Assembly (NCBI GenBank): GCA_038502055.1
Contig: JAXRKN010000040.1
Span: 4,464,001-4,528,000 of the forward strand
From: Tanytarsus gracilentus
Taxonomy: Eukaryota > Arthropoda > Insecta > Diptera > Chironomidae
DNA length: 64,000 nucleotides
Direction: 5' to 3'
The notes beneath the pieces are model-generated. The model did no database searches. It had not been told where the DNA came from and worked only from the letters and a program-made list of their open reading frames with translations. Below are positions 24,857 to 36,379 of the stretch, one piece after another. Position 1 is the first letter of the stretch, and each line of letters opens with the position of its first letter. The translations under genes and the position numbers were made by a program.

Positions 24857-26589
24857 GAAAGTAAAATTGATAAGATAAGAAAGTGAAAAAGAATTCTTCA
24901 TTTTCAGTCTAAGATACTCACGCATGAATTTAAATTGTTTGGCCTTGATTGAAAGATTACCCATTTATTCCTTCATGTCTCGCACACTCACAATCATATA
25001 ACTTTTTCTCGAAAAAAAATCATAAAATTCAATTGAAATTGAAAAGCAAGCCTGCCACTGATGCTCCATATTGCTTTAATTTCTTCTTCCATGTATTTAT
25101 TGGTCTCGTTGTTTGTCACGCTTCTCATATTTGTTCACTCTCGCCATTCAATAAATGCTGATAAAAAATCGCAACTAACGCCTTTAATTAATTTGTTCGT
25201 CTCTATTGTGTGATCGTCTCAATTAACGTTTAATCATTGCCTCAGCAATAAATTTCAATAAAGATCAAATGAGAAAAAAAATTCCCTTCAACTTTGTGCA
25301 TGTGCTCATGTGAGAAATGAAGAAAGTTTGAATAAAAAATTATTAAGCTCTAGATGAAAAATAATTAACCTGAAAATTATTTCCTTAAAACGTAAATTTA
25401 GATTTATTTTTTATTTTCTTAAATTTTAAATTTTTTGTGTCGACTTCAAATTCTAAGAAATCAAAATCATATCTCGCATGTAAGCAACACGTGATCTGAT
25501 TTTGATGCATGTTCAAAGTGATTTTATCAAGTATCTTTTGTTAATTGCAAAATTTATGGAATTCACTTATATTTGCGACTCAATTAAATGGAAAATAAAT
25601 CGTTATTTTTCTCAATTAGAATCAATATAATTTTTTTTCTTAAAAAAATATAAATCTATTCTATGTGGAAGATGACACATGCAGAATGAATATGTAAAAT
25701 GAATTAACAGCCGCGCACGGTTACACACGCGAAAAGCCATCGCGAATTAATTGTGTAAATAGATGATGACAGCAGAATCGTGACAATGGGAGAGTTTTTA
25801 ATTTAAATAAAAAAAGTGAGAGATAACGAAGATGAAAAATTTCAGTTCATCAAGGACGTGACAGATTTTTTTCACAATTTTTTAAAAATTTTCTTTTATC
25901 AACTTTATTTTCAGATAAATTTGAGCCACGATCAATTCAAAAATGAGAGCGGAGAGAGGAAAGACTAGAAGTCATCAATTATTTTAAAAAGTAAAACACC
26001 AAAAAATGTATACGATAGAAAAAAAAATTCACTCTCTCACTTACTCCCTGAGAGAGACTTATGTGTCGCAGGAAAGAAGAAAAAACGACTCAGAAATATT
26101 TTTGCTTTCGTGCGGTGAACACTCTTAAAAAATTATCTCTTCCATCGAAATTGGTGATAACAAGTGTTAGAAGAAAAAAAAAGTCTATTTTATTCGTGTC
26201 GGAAAAAATTCTCACTGTCGCTTTAATGCTGATGATTTTTATCATCATCATCGATACCATTTAGCATGAAATTTTGTCGAAAAAATCTTAAATGCAAGCG
26301 ATTACTTTTAATCATATGAAAATGGAGATGCTAAAAATTTTAAAATTTGCTGTTTACGTCTAAGTAACGGCGAAACGCTCAAGTCATCTTTAAAATTGGA
26401 TTTTTCAGCAAAAGAGAAACTTTTAAAAAGGAATTCATAAAAAAAAGTTAATTAATTTAAAAGGAAGTGAGAGACTTATAAAAAGTGCAACCTTTAATAT
26501 ATTGACAATAAAAATCAATTGAACTAAATTGTGTGTAATTTAAGTTTACTAAAAGTGGCCTTAAAATTTCATCACAAAACTACAACTTC

Positions 26590-26751
26590 ATGGAGACGAC
26601 TTATAAGCGGAAAGAATACGAAATAATAAAAATTGCCCTCAACAAGATGCGTTTTTCGATCGAGAATATAAATCCTTTGCTTTCATTGCACCGACAACGC
26701 GAAGAAATTGGAATTAAGAAGCTGTACAACTCATTTTTCGTCATGTTTTAA
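26590..26751 (+). CDS. 53-codon small ORF, possible uORF
   Basis: An ATG-started frame of 53 codons lies 290 bases upstream of the CP2-family start. It begins METTYKRKEYEIIKIALNKM and ends FFVMF, and is basic with mixed composition, less AT-driven than its surroundings. No homologue is recognised. It could be an upstream ORF in the CP2 mRNA, part of a 5' exon, or chance. Confidence 0.2.
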   Translation: METTYKRKEYEIIKIALNKMRFSIENINPLLSLHRQREEIGIKKLYNSFFVMF

Positions 26752-27040
26752 TCACATTGCGCTTAATTGCACCGTTCAAATTTTTTTATTATTCAACCCA
26801 TCCACGACATAATATTTTTTTAAATATATCAAGAACTTGAAGAAAAAAATTATTACACCAAATAATTTATAAGTAGACATTAATGATTTAATCTTTTGAT
26901 AGTTTAAAGTTTTGCAAATAATTTTTGAGTAGTGTGCATTTTGTGATATTAAATAAAAAGTAAAATTGTGATAAGCGCAATATAAGCATTTCGAACGAAA
27001 ATCAATTAAATTAAAGAATTGTGAATTGAGCCGGGCTCAA

Positions 27041-30000
27041 ATGGCTCTAACAGTTCCACAGCCAGCGTCCTCGTTTGATCATCAACTCGGTTGGTTGTTT
27101 CACAATAATAGCAACTGTTATTTGGACGCCTCAATTTATCAAGACGACGATATTATGGATTTTAGTGACAGTAGCGTTGAATATCAAACATCACAGCACA
27201 TTCAACAACAAGTGAGTAAATTAATGTCTTGTTAAGATAAATTGCATCCATGTTTAAGCGATAAGATAAAAAAATATTTAAAACAGTTTAAAAAACCCTA
27301 AAATTTCCATTATGTAAATTTTAAAAAATTAGATGCAAAGTCAAAAACATGTTCATCCACATTTTTTAAGTCCGACTTGATAAAGGGAAAGTTACAATAT
27401 ACACCTTAAGTGTCTCTATCTTAATCTCCTAACAAGTATGTGACGTCATCGATTTTATGAGAGCGAAAAAAAAATAATTTCAGATTATTGAGAAGTACTC
27501 GAGTCGAAAATGATAAGAAATCTTCTCGCGCTCTCAATTAAAAACTTCTTCCTCATATTTTTTTGTGATGCACATGGAAATTTTATTTTTCTCCGTTTTT
27601 TATTCTAAGAATTTTTAAAAAGAGAGCAGATTTTTTAAGTACATAAGTTGTGCCACTTTGATGAGCTTTCATTCATTTTCAGTCACAAACGCGATCGTAT
27701 AATAACAACGTTGGCGAAAATCAAAGTTCATTCAACATGCAAAATAATTTGAAGTACTGCGTCGATTTGGTAGAATCTCCGTCGAACTCAGAAGAAGCAT
27801 GGCCAACTGATTATGTCAAGAGTAGGTTTTTAATATTGCTTTTAATTCGAACATTCTATTAGAGTTGTTTCAATAGCAGTCATCCAAGGATCATCACTCG
27901 ATTCAAATCGTAAGCGCAAGGCTGATTGGTCGAATCATCATGGCGATTTTAATGGAAACGCCGTCATTGAGCCTGCCGCAAAAGTTTCCAGTACTCATCA
28001 TCACTCACTAAAGGATCGCAGAAAAAGTCAAGGTGAGTCTTAAATGTTCTAATCAATGCTAATTTTAATTGGATCATGGAAAAAAATCATCACGATCGTG
28101 TTCAAACAACGACAGTGACAATGACGTCGAAACTATTTTTACTCGATTTAAATTTGTTGTTTTAATTAAAAATTATTTATCTGGTTCGGTCCATATTGTC
28201 ATCATATAGATAAATAGAATTTTATTCATGTCAATCACGCCATTATTCGAAAGCATAATAATCAAAAGCAGACTAGTCAAGCGCATTCAATAAATAATTG
28301 TAGTACCACAAAGTGATTGGGATAATTTCGTTCTCTTAATTTATAAAATTAAAACCATTTAAGCATGTGGCAATTTTTAAAGTTTCGTCGTCTCTGTAGT
28401 AACAACGGTAAGATAAATGTGTGAGATATGTCATTGGCATATTTGGAGCTGGAGAACTTCTCTACATTTCTGTTATCACAATTGTTTTATTAATCACCTG
28501 ATGAAGATGTTTTTGTTTCAAACATAAAAATAGTTCTTTAAGGAAAACAATTTAATTTTAAAGTTTCTTCTGTTGATTCAAGCGTGAATTTTAATGAAAG
28601 TATATAAGAAAGTATAAAGAGTTGTAAACACGTTAAAGTTATAATTAATAAGAAGACACAAATATCACATGCAAGTATATATTTATATAGCAGTATGTAA
28701 TTTATATACATTCGATATATAAAAGACGAAGAATTAAGATCATTTAAATTTTTACTTACAAGTTTCTCACCCTTGATTATTATTTTAAACTTTGAATGAT
28801 CTAAAATGTTAAAATATTTAGTACTCTAATTCCTGATATGTAATATTTAATCAATTAAAATTAAAATTTCGTGCATCATCTCGAAATCATTGTGAATTAA
28901 TTTTCAAAGTCTTCCATTTCACACCCCAAAAATTAACGTGTTTAAAAATATAATTTATCAAAAAAAATTGATTGGCAGACAATAAATTCAACACTCACAA
29001 ACAAAAGATATAAATTATCAAAGTGATATCAAGTAGCAAAGATTATTTTGCAAAAAGTATCTCAAAGACTGAAAATGATTTTTAAGCTTTTTTAATTGAC
29101 TTCGTTTTGCTGTTTCCTCTCTCGCTCTTAATATTTTTTACGATGAATGCTGCGTTAACTCAAAAAAAGCTCCCACAGCTGTGTGCGTTGAGCTTCTGAT
29201 TTTATTTTACTTTTCCTTATCAGCATTGCTGACAACAACGAAATTGTTGATATATATATTTCCAGACTGTAGTCTCATTTCTGAGCTCGTAAAATTTTGC
29301 ACCACAATTTTTGTGCTCCTCATATTTAAAAAAATAGGAGAGAAATAATAAATTCAGATTTTAAACTTTTTTTAGTGAAAAAAAGCTTGCAATACTCGAA
29401 CATTGATGTAGAGAAATTTGAATACTCCGCGTGATCATAAAACTGTAGTTTGTGCTGACATCAGAAAAGAAGTTTGCATTGCAAGTGCATCGTACTCTTA
29501 AAAAGGGAAATACATCGCATATACGATTTGAGTAAATTAGCAAAAAAAAAATAATAATCAGCATGTAGATTACCAAAAAAACATATATACATAAAAAATC
29601 GCAGTGTCGTAGGAGATCGAAGAACAAAGTATATAAAAAAATAAGTCAATTCATTGAGAGGAAAAACATTCAAATGTTGTGACTGATTAACTATTGAAAT
29701 AGGTCAAAGGTTGTGAAACGAGCTTTTATCAGTTAATAAAAAAATCACTCAGGAAATTCCTAATTTTTTTACACTCGCCACACTTAAGAGAGTGAGTGAA
29801 AAAACTCAAAACCTGTTGAATGTACTCACATTTGAGTATTAGTATGGAAAAAGATTTTGCGCGTAAACGTTATCAGTATGCCAATGGATATAACTATGGG
29901 AATGGTGAGAGACATATATAAAGCAGAGATTTATTTCCATTGATAAGAGCTTTCAATCAAAAAAATAAATAAATAAAGTGCACAAAAAAATATCGCGTGC

Positions 30001-32861
30001 TAATCTCATAATTTTAGACTCTTTCTCTCTCCGCCAGTTGTTTTTATTGATGCGCGCTAATTAATTGCAATTTTTCACTCGCTTAGATGCAATTTCGTGA
30101 GAGCGAGAGATCGACTGCAACTTTGTAATCACATTGTAGCAAACCGTGAATGCTCTCGAATGATTTGTTTGTATCAAACTCAAGGACGCTCTGTTACGAT
30201 TTTCAATTTCCTGATATTTAAAATGTGCTGCAAAAATTTACACTTTTGATTTTTATCATTCATGCACATGACTGCAAATAGTTCGTATTATAAATTAATT
30301 TAATTCTTTTTTTTGTTAATTTAGAGAGATCGCACTCTATCATAAACTACTTTTTTTGCGCATTTACTATTTTTCTCTCACTCTCAATCTTTTGACTCAT
30401 GAAAATAATTTTCATCTCATAGGACGCCTTTCTTGGCCAGAAGACATCGATTTAGACCTCTCCGCCGAATTGATGAATAGCAATCAATACAGCAAGTGAG
30501 TATAATGGTCTCTTCTTGTGTTTGATGTTTTAATTTGACATCCATCACGTCAAATTATTTGTTCGCTTAATTTGCACGAAGCTACTAAGTGGACACAAAA
30601 TAACTTTTTATAGCTTTTAATTGGCGAGGAACTATTTTTGACAGAGGAAAAAATCTTTTCACTCTCAAGAAGCTTTTCCATACGATTTTTAAGATAAATA
30701 ACATAAATTAATGGAATTTTTTCGAAAAGAATTAAAAAAAGATCTTTGCCTAGTGTCGAAGGCACTAATAAATTTAATAAACACTTTACGTAATCTTTTT
30801 TTGTTCATTTCAGCGATTCTTTGCTTAATTTTCCAAACTTGACAGTTTTTAAGCAAGAAATTCCATCGCCACCAAATCAGAACAATGACATATTGCGGAC
30901 ACCACGAAGCCCCAACATGACACAGTTCCGTAATATGTCGCCAACGACCTCATGTGTGCGAATTACACAGCAAATGACAGGTCCACCAAATGGCATAATT
31001 AATGAGTCATCTGCCAACGGTCAAAATACAAATGATCCGCAGCAAGCAGCCACTGGAAGCACAAGCAGTAGCAATGGACTCTCAAATTTCTTAGAACAAT
31101 TGAGTGGTGGCAATAATAATCAAGGCGATAATGGAAACACAGAAAGTAGAAATATTCGCGTAATTCACGGCAGTGACGAAAGTCGCTTTCAATATGTCTT
31201 GGCAGCTGCCACATCAATTGCAACAAAGAGCAATGAGGAGACAATGACCTACCTTAATCAGGGCCAGAGCTATGAAATTAAGTTAAAAAAGCTCGGCGAT
31301 TTATCGACATGCCGTGGAAAAATTATGAAAAGTGTCATAAAAATTTGCTTCCATGAGCGTCGCTTACAATACATGGAACGAGAGCAGATGCAGATTTGGC
31401 AGTCGAGTCGACCTGGAGAACGCATTTTGGGTAAACAATTTTTAAGAAATATTCAATTGAGGTTAGTTTTAACAAATTTTTATCAAAAGATGTTGACATT
31501 CCTTTATCATATGGACTACTTCATGTCAATCACCTCCCATTATTAAATACAGCCGAAATTCTCTGGGATCCAATGAAGGAGGTTGGCGCCTACATAAAAG
31601 TTAATTGCATTTCAACAGAATTCACACCGAAAAAACATGGCGGCGAAAAAGGTGTTCCATTCCGAATTCAAATTGAGACTTATGTTGATGGCGCAAACGA
31701 TACGAAACCACTTCATGCCGCTGCTTGTCAAATTAAAGTGAGACGATTTATTAATACGATATATCGCGATAGAAAAAAAATCTAATCTTTCTTTACAAAA
31801 AAGGTATTCAAGTTAAAAGGAGCTGATAGAAAGCACAAGCAAGATCGAGAGAGAATTCAAAAGAGACCGCCAAGTGAACAGGACAAATATCAACGCAGCT
31901 ACGAGTGCACAATTTTAAATGACATATCGAGTGATCGTCTTGTCACTTCAACCATAGGATGCTACAGTCCTGAACAGTAAGAATTGCTTAAAATTGATTT
32001 AAAAGCTCTATAATTTAAAACTTTTAATAGAATTAAGAGAAATTTATCACCAGTCATGCCGACATCACCAGTTCACGTTCCGTCGAGCTTAAATCCTTTA
32101 ATGCCATTTGTTGCAACCACAATCGGAAATGTTTCATCCACAAATGGATTATGTAAAGTTGATAATGTCGTCTCAACACAAAACTATGATAGCGATGAGC
32201 ACAGCCCGCTTGTTATCACCAAGGATTCATCGCATCACCAACTTACACAATGGCTTGCTCATTATCGATTGGGTGCATACATTAGCGTTTTTGGAAGCTT
32301 CTCAGGATCTGATTTGTTGAGGTTAAAAATAATATTTCAAATGAGGTGACAAAAATATATTTAAATTTTTCATTTAGACTCGCTAAGGAAGATCTGATTC
32401 AAATTTGTGGACTAGCCGACGGCATTCGCATGTATAATATTCTTCATGCAAAGTAATTTTAAATATTTTTTTATATTTGCAAAAATAAAATTTAATTTCT
32501 TTACAGAGCAATTAAGCCTCGCTTGACAATTTTTGTTAATCTCGAGGGCGGCAGCACATACAATGCAATTTATTTGCACTCTGCAACTACGAAGGAACTT
32601 GTTCAAAAATTATACAAAATTCCTGGATTAATTGGATCAAATTGGAAATTCACAGGCGTCGCTTCGTCGCCAAATCAAATGAGTGGCAGCAACTCAAACC
32701 TCAATGACGACTCAAACTATAAAGTCTATGTTTACGGACCAAATAGCGTTTTAGTATCAGTCACCGATGAGGTATTGAGTAATATAAAGGACGAGAGTTT
32801 ATTTGCGTTGGAAGTTAACAATGGAAGCATTTTAATGAAATCGATTAAGAAATCTGAATAG
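27041..32861 (+). CDS. gem: CP2/LSF (grainyhead-like) transcription factor, gemini type
   Basis: CP2/LSF factors bind paired CNRG-type sites as oligomers in the nucleus. Ten exons join in frame to 765 residues: 27041-27211, 27683-27821, 27877-28032, 30423-30495, 30814-31430, 31490-31737, 31804-31976, 32031-32321, 32378-32452 and 32507-32861. The N-terminus (1-290) is Ser/Asn/Gln rich. The CP2 DNA-binding domain starts near 292 (RFQYVLAAATS) and includes YLNQGQSYEIKLKKLGD, CRGKIMKSVIKICFHERRLQ, DVDIPLSYGLLHVNH and KGVPFRIQIETY. A SAM-like domain covers about 597-648 (WLAHYRLGAYISVFGSFSG to LAKEDLIQICGLADGIRMYN). The C-terminal dimerisation domain follows (LTIFVNLEGGSTYNAIYLHS). The acceptor at 27877 reads AATAGCAG, allowing a one-residue splice variant. 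It is longer than human TFCP2 (about 500) because of the N-terminus. The gem/TFCP2 branch is favoured over grainyhead by the SAM-like domain. Confidence 0.93.
28033..30422. other. 2.4 kb third intron of the CP2 gene
   Basis: AT-rich intron, far longer than the 55-66 base introns downstream. A TATATAAAGC at 29914-29923 could mark an internal promoter for a short isoform, but no good initiator lies at the right distance. No coding exon seen. Confidence 0.5.
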
Positions 32862-34104
32862 TTTTAAGACAATAAATTTTAAGTTATCAGCCTTGACGGC
32901 ATCAATCATATTCGGGAGTAGCTATCGTACTTGTTTTAGATGAAAATAGTTTTTAAAAATGGCTAGGATAAATTGGAATATTTGTGCCTTAAAAAAATAC
33001 ATCGGGTCGGGTCTTTTTGAAGAATGATGGAAATAATTTTTATCTTTTAGAAATTTGTAATCTAATTTTTAAGTTTAAAGTACAAAAATTAAGTCTCAAT
33101 TTCTATACAAAATTTAATATTATTAATTTTTAAATTGTTATACCCCTTTATGCACATTACTTTGATGAATTAGAATTCTTTAACATATTGTTACCGACAT
33201 ATTTTTAGAGTCCATATTTTAGGAATTTAGGCAGCTAAGATCACAATTTTTAACACGCATCATATACACCACAAAAAGTAACAAAGACAATATAAAATAA
33301 TAAATTTAGATATTAAAAAAATTAGCAACTTTTTTAATTTTTTAAAAGACATGAAATTTTATTCTTCATAGATTGTAAGGTTTTCAGACAAATTTTAACA
33401 CAAAATATTTTTTCTTTTAGATTAGATCATCATCTATTTTGGAATTTTATTTTAATGTTCTATAGTTGATTATTTCTCTTTTAAGAATGTGTGACATAAC
33501 TAATAATTTGATAAAAATGTACCTAAGTGCATTCAATCTGAACTTGAAGAGGAAGGGTTGAGCGTTCCTAAAAATCAAGAAATTCATTGCAATTCTAGTA
33601 ATTTTTTCAGTCTTTCTGACTTATTCTTCGCAAGCTTAGTACATTTTTTTCTATTCTGACCGTACACAAGTTTTCATCTTAGGCAAGCAAAACTTTAAAA
33701 TAAAACGAAAGTACGAAGGAAAAGACATTTCAATCAATGGAAACCCATGGAAAACGTTTATATTGTAATTTACACAAAATAACTAATTTTAGATTAAATT
33801 TTAATCTTTTTTTACCGCGCAATTTATCATTAAATATTATTGTGAATATATTAAAATTATTTTAAGTGATGACTTATACATCAGTGCTTATTGCACATAA
33901 AATCAATTGGGTTTGCATGCGGCGATAAGCACAAGAAAGCTCACCATAATTAATGTGTGTTTGATAATTTTTTCCTCGTAAAAAATAATGTGTTGAATTT
34001 TACATTTATGCTTTTAAAGTTTAGCATTATCTCAATTTTATGATCTTTAGTGTGTCGATATTAGGTAAGAATTTTATCAGTTATATTGGATTTGACAAAA
34101 TAAT
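32862..34104. other. convergent 3' regions of CP2 gene and Rab2
   Basis: AATAAA lies 10 bases after the CP2-gene stop (32871-32876), with more near 33300, so a long AT-rich 3'UTR is possible. No ORF with domain features. Confidence 0.55.
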
Positions 34105-36130
34105 TTAACAGCATGAGTTGCTAGATTGACCACCTGGTAGATTTGATCCTATTGATGGATTTGTAGGTGTTGAAACAGTTCCAATCTTAATTCCATTTGC
34201 CTAAAATTATTTTACGAAATCAAGAGATTGCTAAATTACTTCATTCAAAATAAAATTACCTCATTATTGATATCGAAAACCCCCTCTTGAATTTTCTCAT
34301 AAATCTCTTTGGCTGTATTGATGAACGCTTCTTCTACATTAGCTGCAGTTCTCGCGGATGTTTCCATAAACACCAAACCATGCTCGCGTGCGAAAGCTTC
34401 ACCCTCTTCTTTCTTTACTTCGCGACGCGATTCGAGATCACTTTTATTGCCAATCAACATTATCACCATATTCGAGTTAGAATGTTGACGAGCGTCCTCA
34501 AGCCATGTGGTAAGATGATTGAATGTTTCACGTCTGGTAATGTCATAAACCAAAAGCGCACCAGCCGCTCCGCGATAGTAAGAGCGAGTAATTGATCTAA
34601 TTAAAAAAATTCAATTATTTTCAATTGAACATTTTAAAAAATTATGCAGTTATTTTGTTTTTTTTAAAAGTATGCCTCTACTCGATGAACTCGTAATTGA
34701 TAGGATTGATTATTTTTGGGCATAATGTTTTTAAAATAAGATATAAAAAAAAAAAAAAAAATTTTTTTTGAGCCTTTTTTTTTTGGTCCACCCCTCCCAG
34801 GGTTCACGCCCCCCGTGGGTTTTGAAACATTTTTTAAAAAATATGCCCTATCGATGAATCAAATTTGTACATAAACAAGGTACACTTCGAGATTAGTTAA
34901 TAGGACTTGTTTAATTTCGCCTCGCTGTTGAGCTTCAAGCATGTACTTAACACACTTGAAAAATAATTCATCAAGGCTAGCATTTATCGAGATTCGAACC
35001 CATGACCACGTAGTGGTTATCGCGAAAACATCACATACATCATGTGAGTAACGAGTGATTCTAAATGGTATTTCCGAATCGACAAAAAACCAATATGTAC
35101 CTGAATGCTTCCTGACCAGCAGTATCTGCAATGAATTTTTGATTATATTATCTTCCATACGGCAATGCTTGAATTTATTTTTCTCACCCCAAATCTGTAA
35201 TTTAATTTGTTTGCCATCAATCGTTATCATTCGAGCGCCGAATTCAACACCAATAGTGAGATCATGGACCGGCTGGAAGCGTTTGTCGGTAAATTGTAAG
35301 AGTAAGCAAGACTTTCCGACTCCTGAAAGTACATAAAAATATGTTGCTTGTTAATATTTAATCGGTCATAACTAGAGGTCGAGCATTTTTACGATGCAGC
35401 TGAGCACAGATGAAAATATCAACTTTAATAAAATAATTTGCAATTTGTGGTTTTGTGACGTCATAAAGTGAGTCATAAAAATAATTTAAAAAGTTCTTTA
35501 ATCATTTTTTTAGAGTACATAGACTATGCTCCACATCATCAATCCTCTAAACATTTTCTGATTATTTTCCCTTTGTTTTATCAGCATATTGATCGATTTT
35601 TCTTCTATTGTTTGATTTTGTTTGTCAATCTCAGATTTCAGCGAGTCTTTTTTATATTAAAAGCACAATGAAAACAGCTCATAGGTCATTATGAAAATTG
35701 TCAATTTGAAAGCTGATAAGAGTTTTTCCTCTTCTCGCCTACGCGAAATTTTCTGCCTAGAAATTCGACGACGACGAAATGGATAATGTTCAGATTTTCC
35801 TCCCCAACTAAAACACCATGTTGACGAAAAAAGTTGCATTGGAAATTTTTTTTTGCAAACATATTTAATCCTAAAACGCACTTTTTTCATGGTCATTTGT
35901 TTAGCTAAGACGGAATTAGCGGATAATCATTGAACTAATGACAATGAAATCATGAGTTTTCAAATTTAACTCGCAAATGAAGCAGATTGATGAAAATTTC
36001 CTGGCGACAACGTAAATCAAGAGAAAAATCGATTGAAAAATTGCGTGAAAACAAAGAGATTGAAAATTTAGACTTTCTGCTCACCCGTATCGCCTATGAT
36101 GATGTACTTGAACAGATAAGCGTATGACAT
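34105..36130 (-). CDS. Rab2: Rab2 small GTPase
   Basis: Rab2 acts in ER-Golgi transport and in fusion of autophagosomes and endosomes with lysosomes. Minus-strand exons 36130-36085, 35322-35188, 35125-35101, 34596-34260 and 34200-34105 join to 212 residues, exactly the usual Rab2 length. Motifs: G1 GDTGVGKS (13-20), switch I DLTIGVEFGAR, G3 DTAGQ (61-65), RSYYRGAAGALLVYDITRRE, G4 NKSD (119-122) and G5 ETSA. The C-terminus ends SNSCC, the double cysteine for geranylgeranylation. The third exon is a 25-base microexon that encodes only the DTAGQEAF switch II start, after a 62-base intron. The fourth intron (34597-35100) holds a SINE-like sequence and a damaged repeat. It lies in tandem with fumarase, 249 bases apart. 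Confidence 0.97.
34738..34837 (-). repeat. degraded repeat end related to the 9.2 kb element
   Basis: The 23 bases at 34815-34837 are the exact reverse complement of 9153-9175. The adjoining GTGGG-, CCCCCC- and CCCTCCCAGGG-rich bases look like a distorted copy of the GTGGGTTACAC-type end. A poly-A/poly-T run (34741-34770) follows. It lies inside a Rab2 intron. Confidence 0.5.
34845..35090 (-). mobile_element. tRNA-derived SINE-like sequence
   Basis: On the minus strand GGTTCGAATC (35000-34991) is a perfect Pol III B-box, preceded by a tRNA anticodon/variable-like stretch GATAACCACTACGTGGTCAT. No clear A-box or full tRNA fold was found, and a long unrelated tail follows (to about 34845). This is typical of an old SINE or tRNA relic in an intron. 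Confidence 0.4.
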
Positions 36131-36379
36131 CTTTTTGTTTGTCTTTTTAAATAGATTTTAACACTTAAAATGGAATATGAGTTGACTTTTTTCACGAAAA
36201 TTGAAAAGTTTTCTTTTTTCTTTGTCGAATACACGGTATTTGATGTGCGAACTTTTTTTCACGGATTTGAATTTCAAAAAAACCGTTACAGTTAAAAACA
36301 AGTGCTTTAAAAATTTCAAGATAAATTTTTGTTTTATTTCCGATACGCTCATAAAAGACACAACTTGTATTTTATTTTT

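Larger units (their letters stand above)
24779..27040. other. intergenic region and probable 5'UTR of the CP2 gene
   Basis: Long AT-rich stretch with GA/CT-rich patches (for example 26030-26060, runs of GAGAG). The last few hundred bases before 27041 probably carry the CP2 promoter and 5'UTR. One small ORF is listed separately. Confidence 0.5.

Noticed and set aside
29914..29923. TATATAAAGC as an internal promoter of the CP2-family gene
   Set aside because: No initiator at the usual 30-33 bases and no first exon; AT-rich DNA gives many such matches.
34991..35000. tRNA gene suggested by a perfect B-box
   Set aside because: No A-box, acceptor stem or cloverleaf; kept only as a SINE-like relic.
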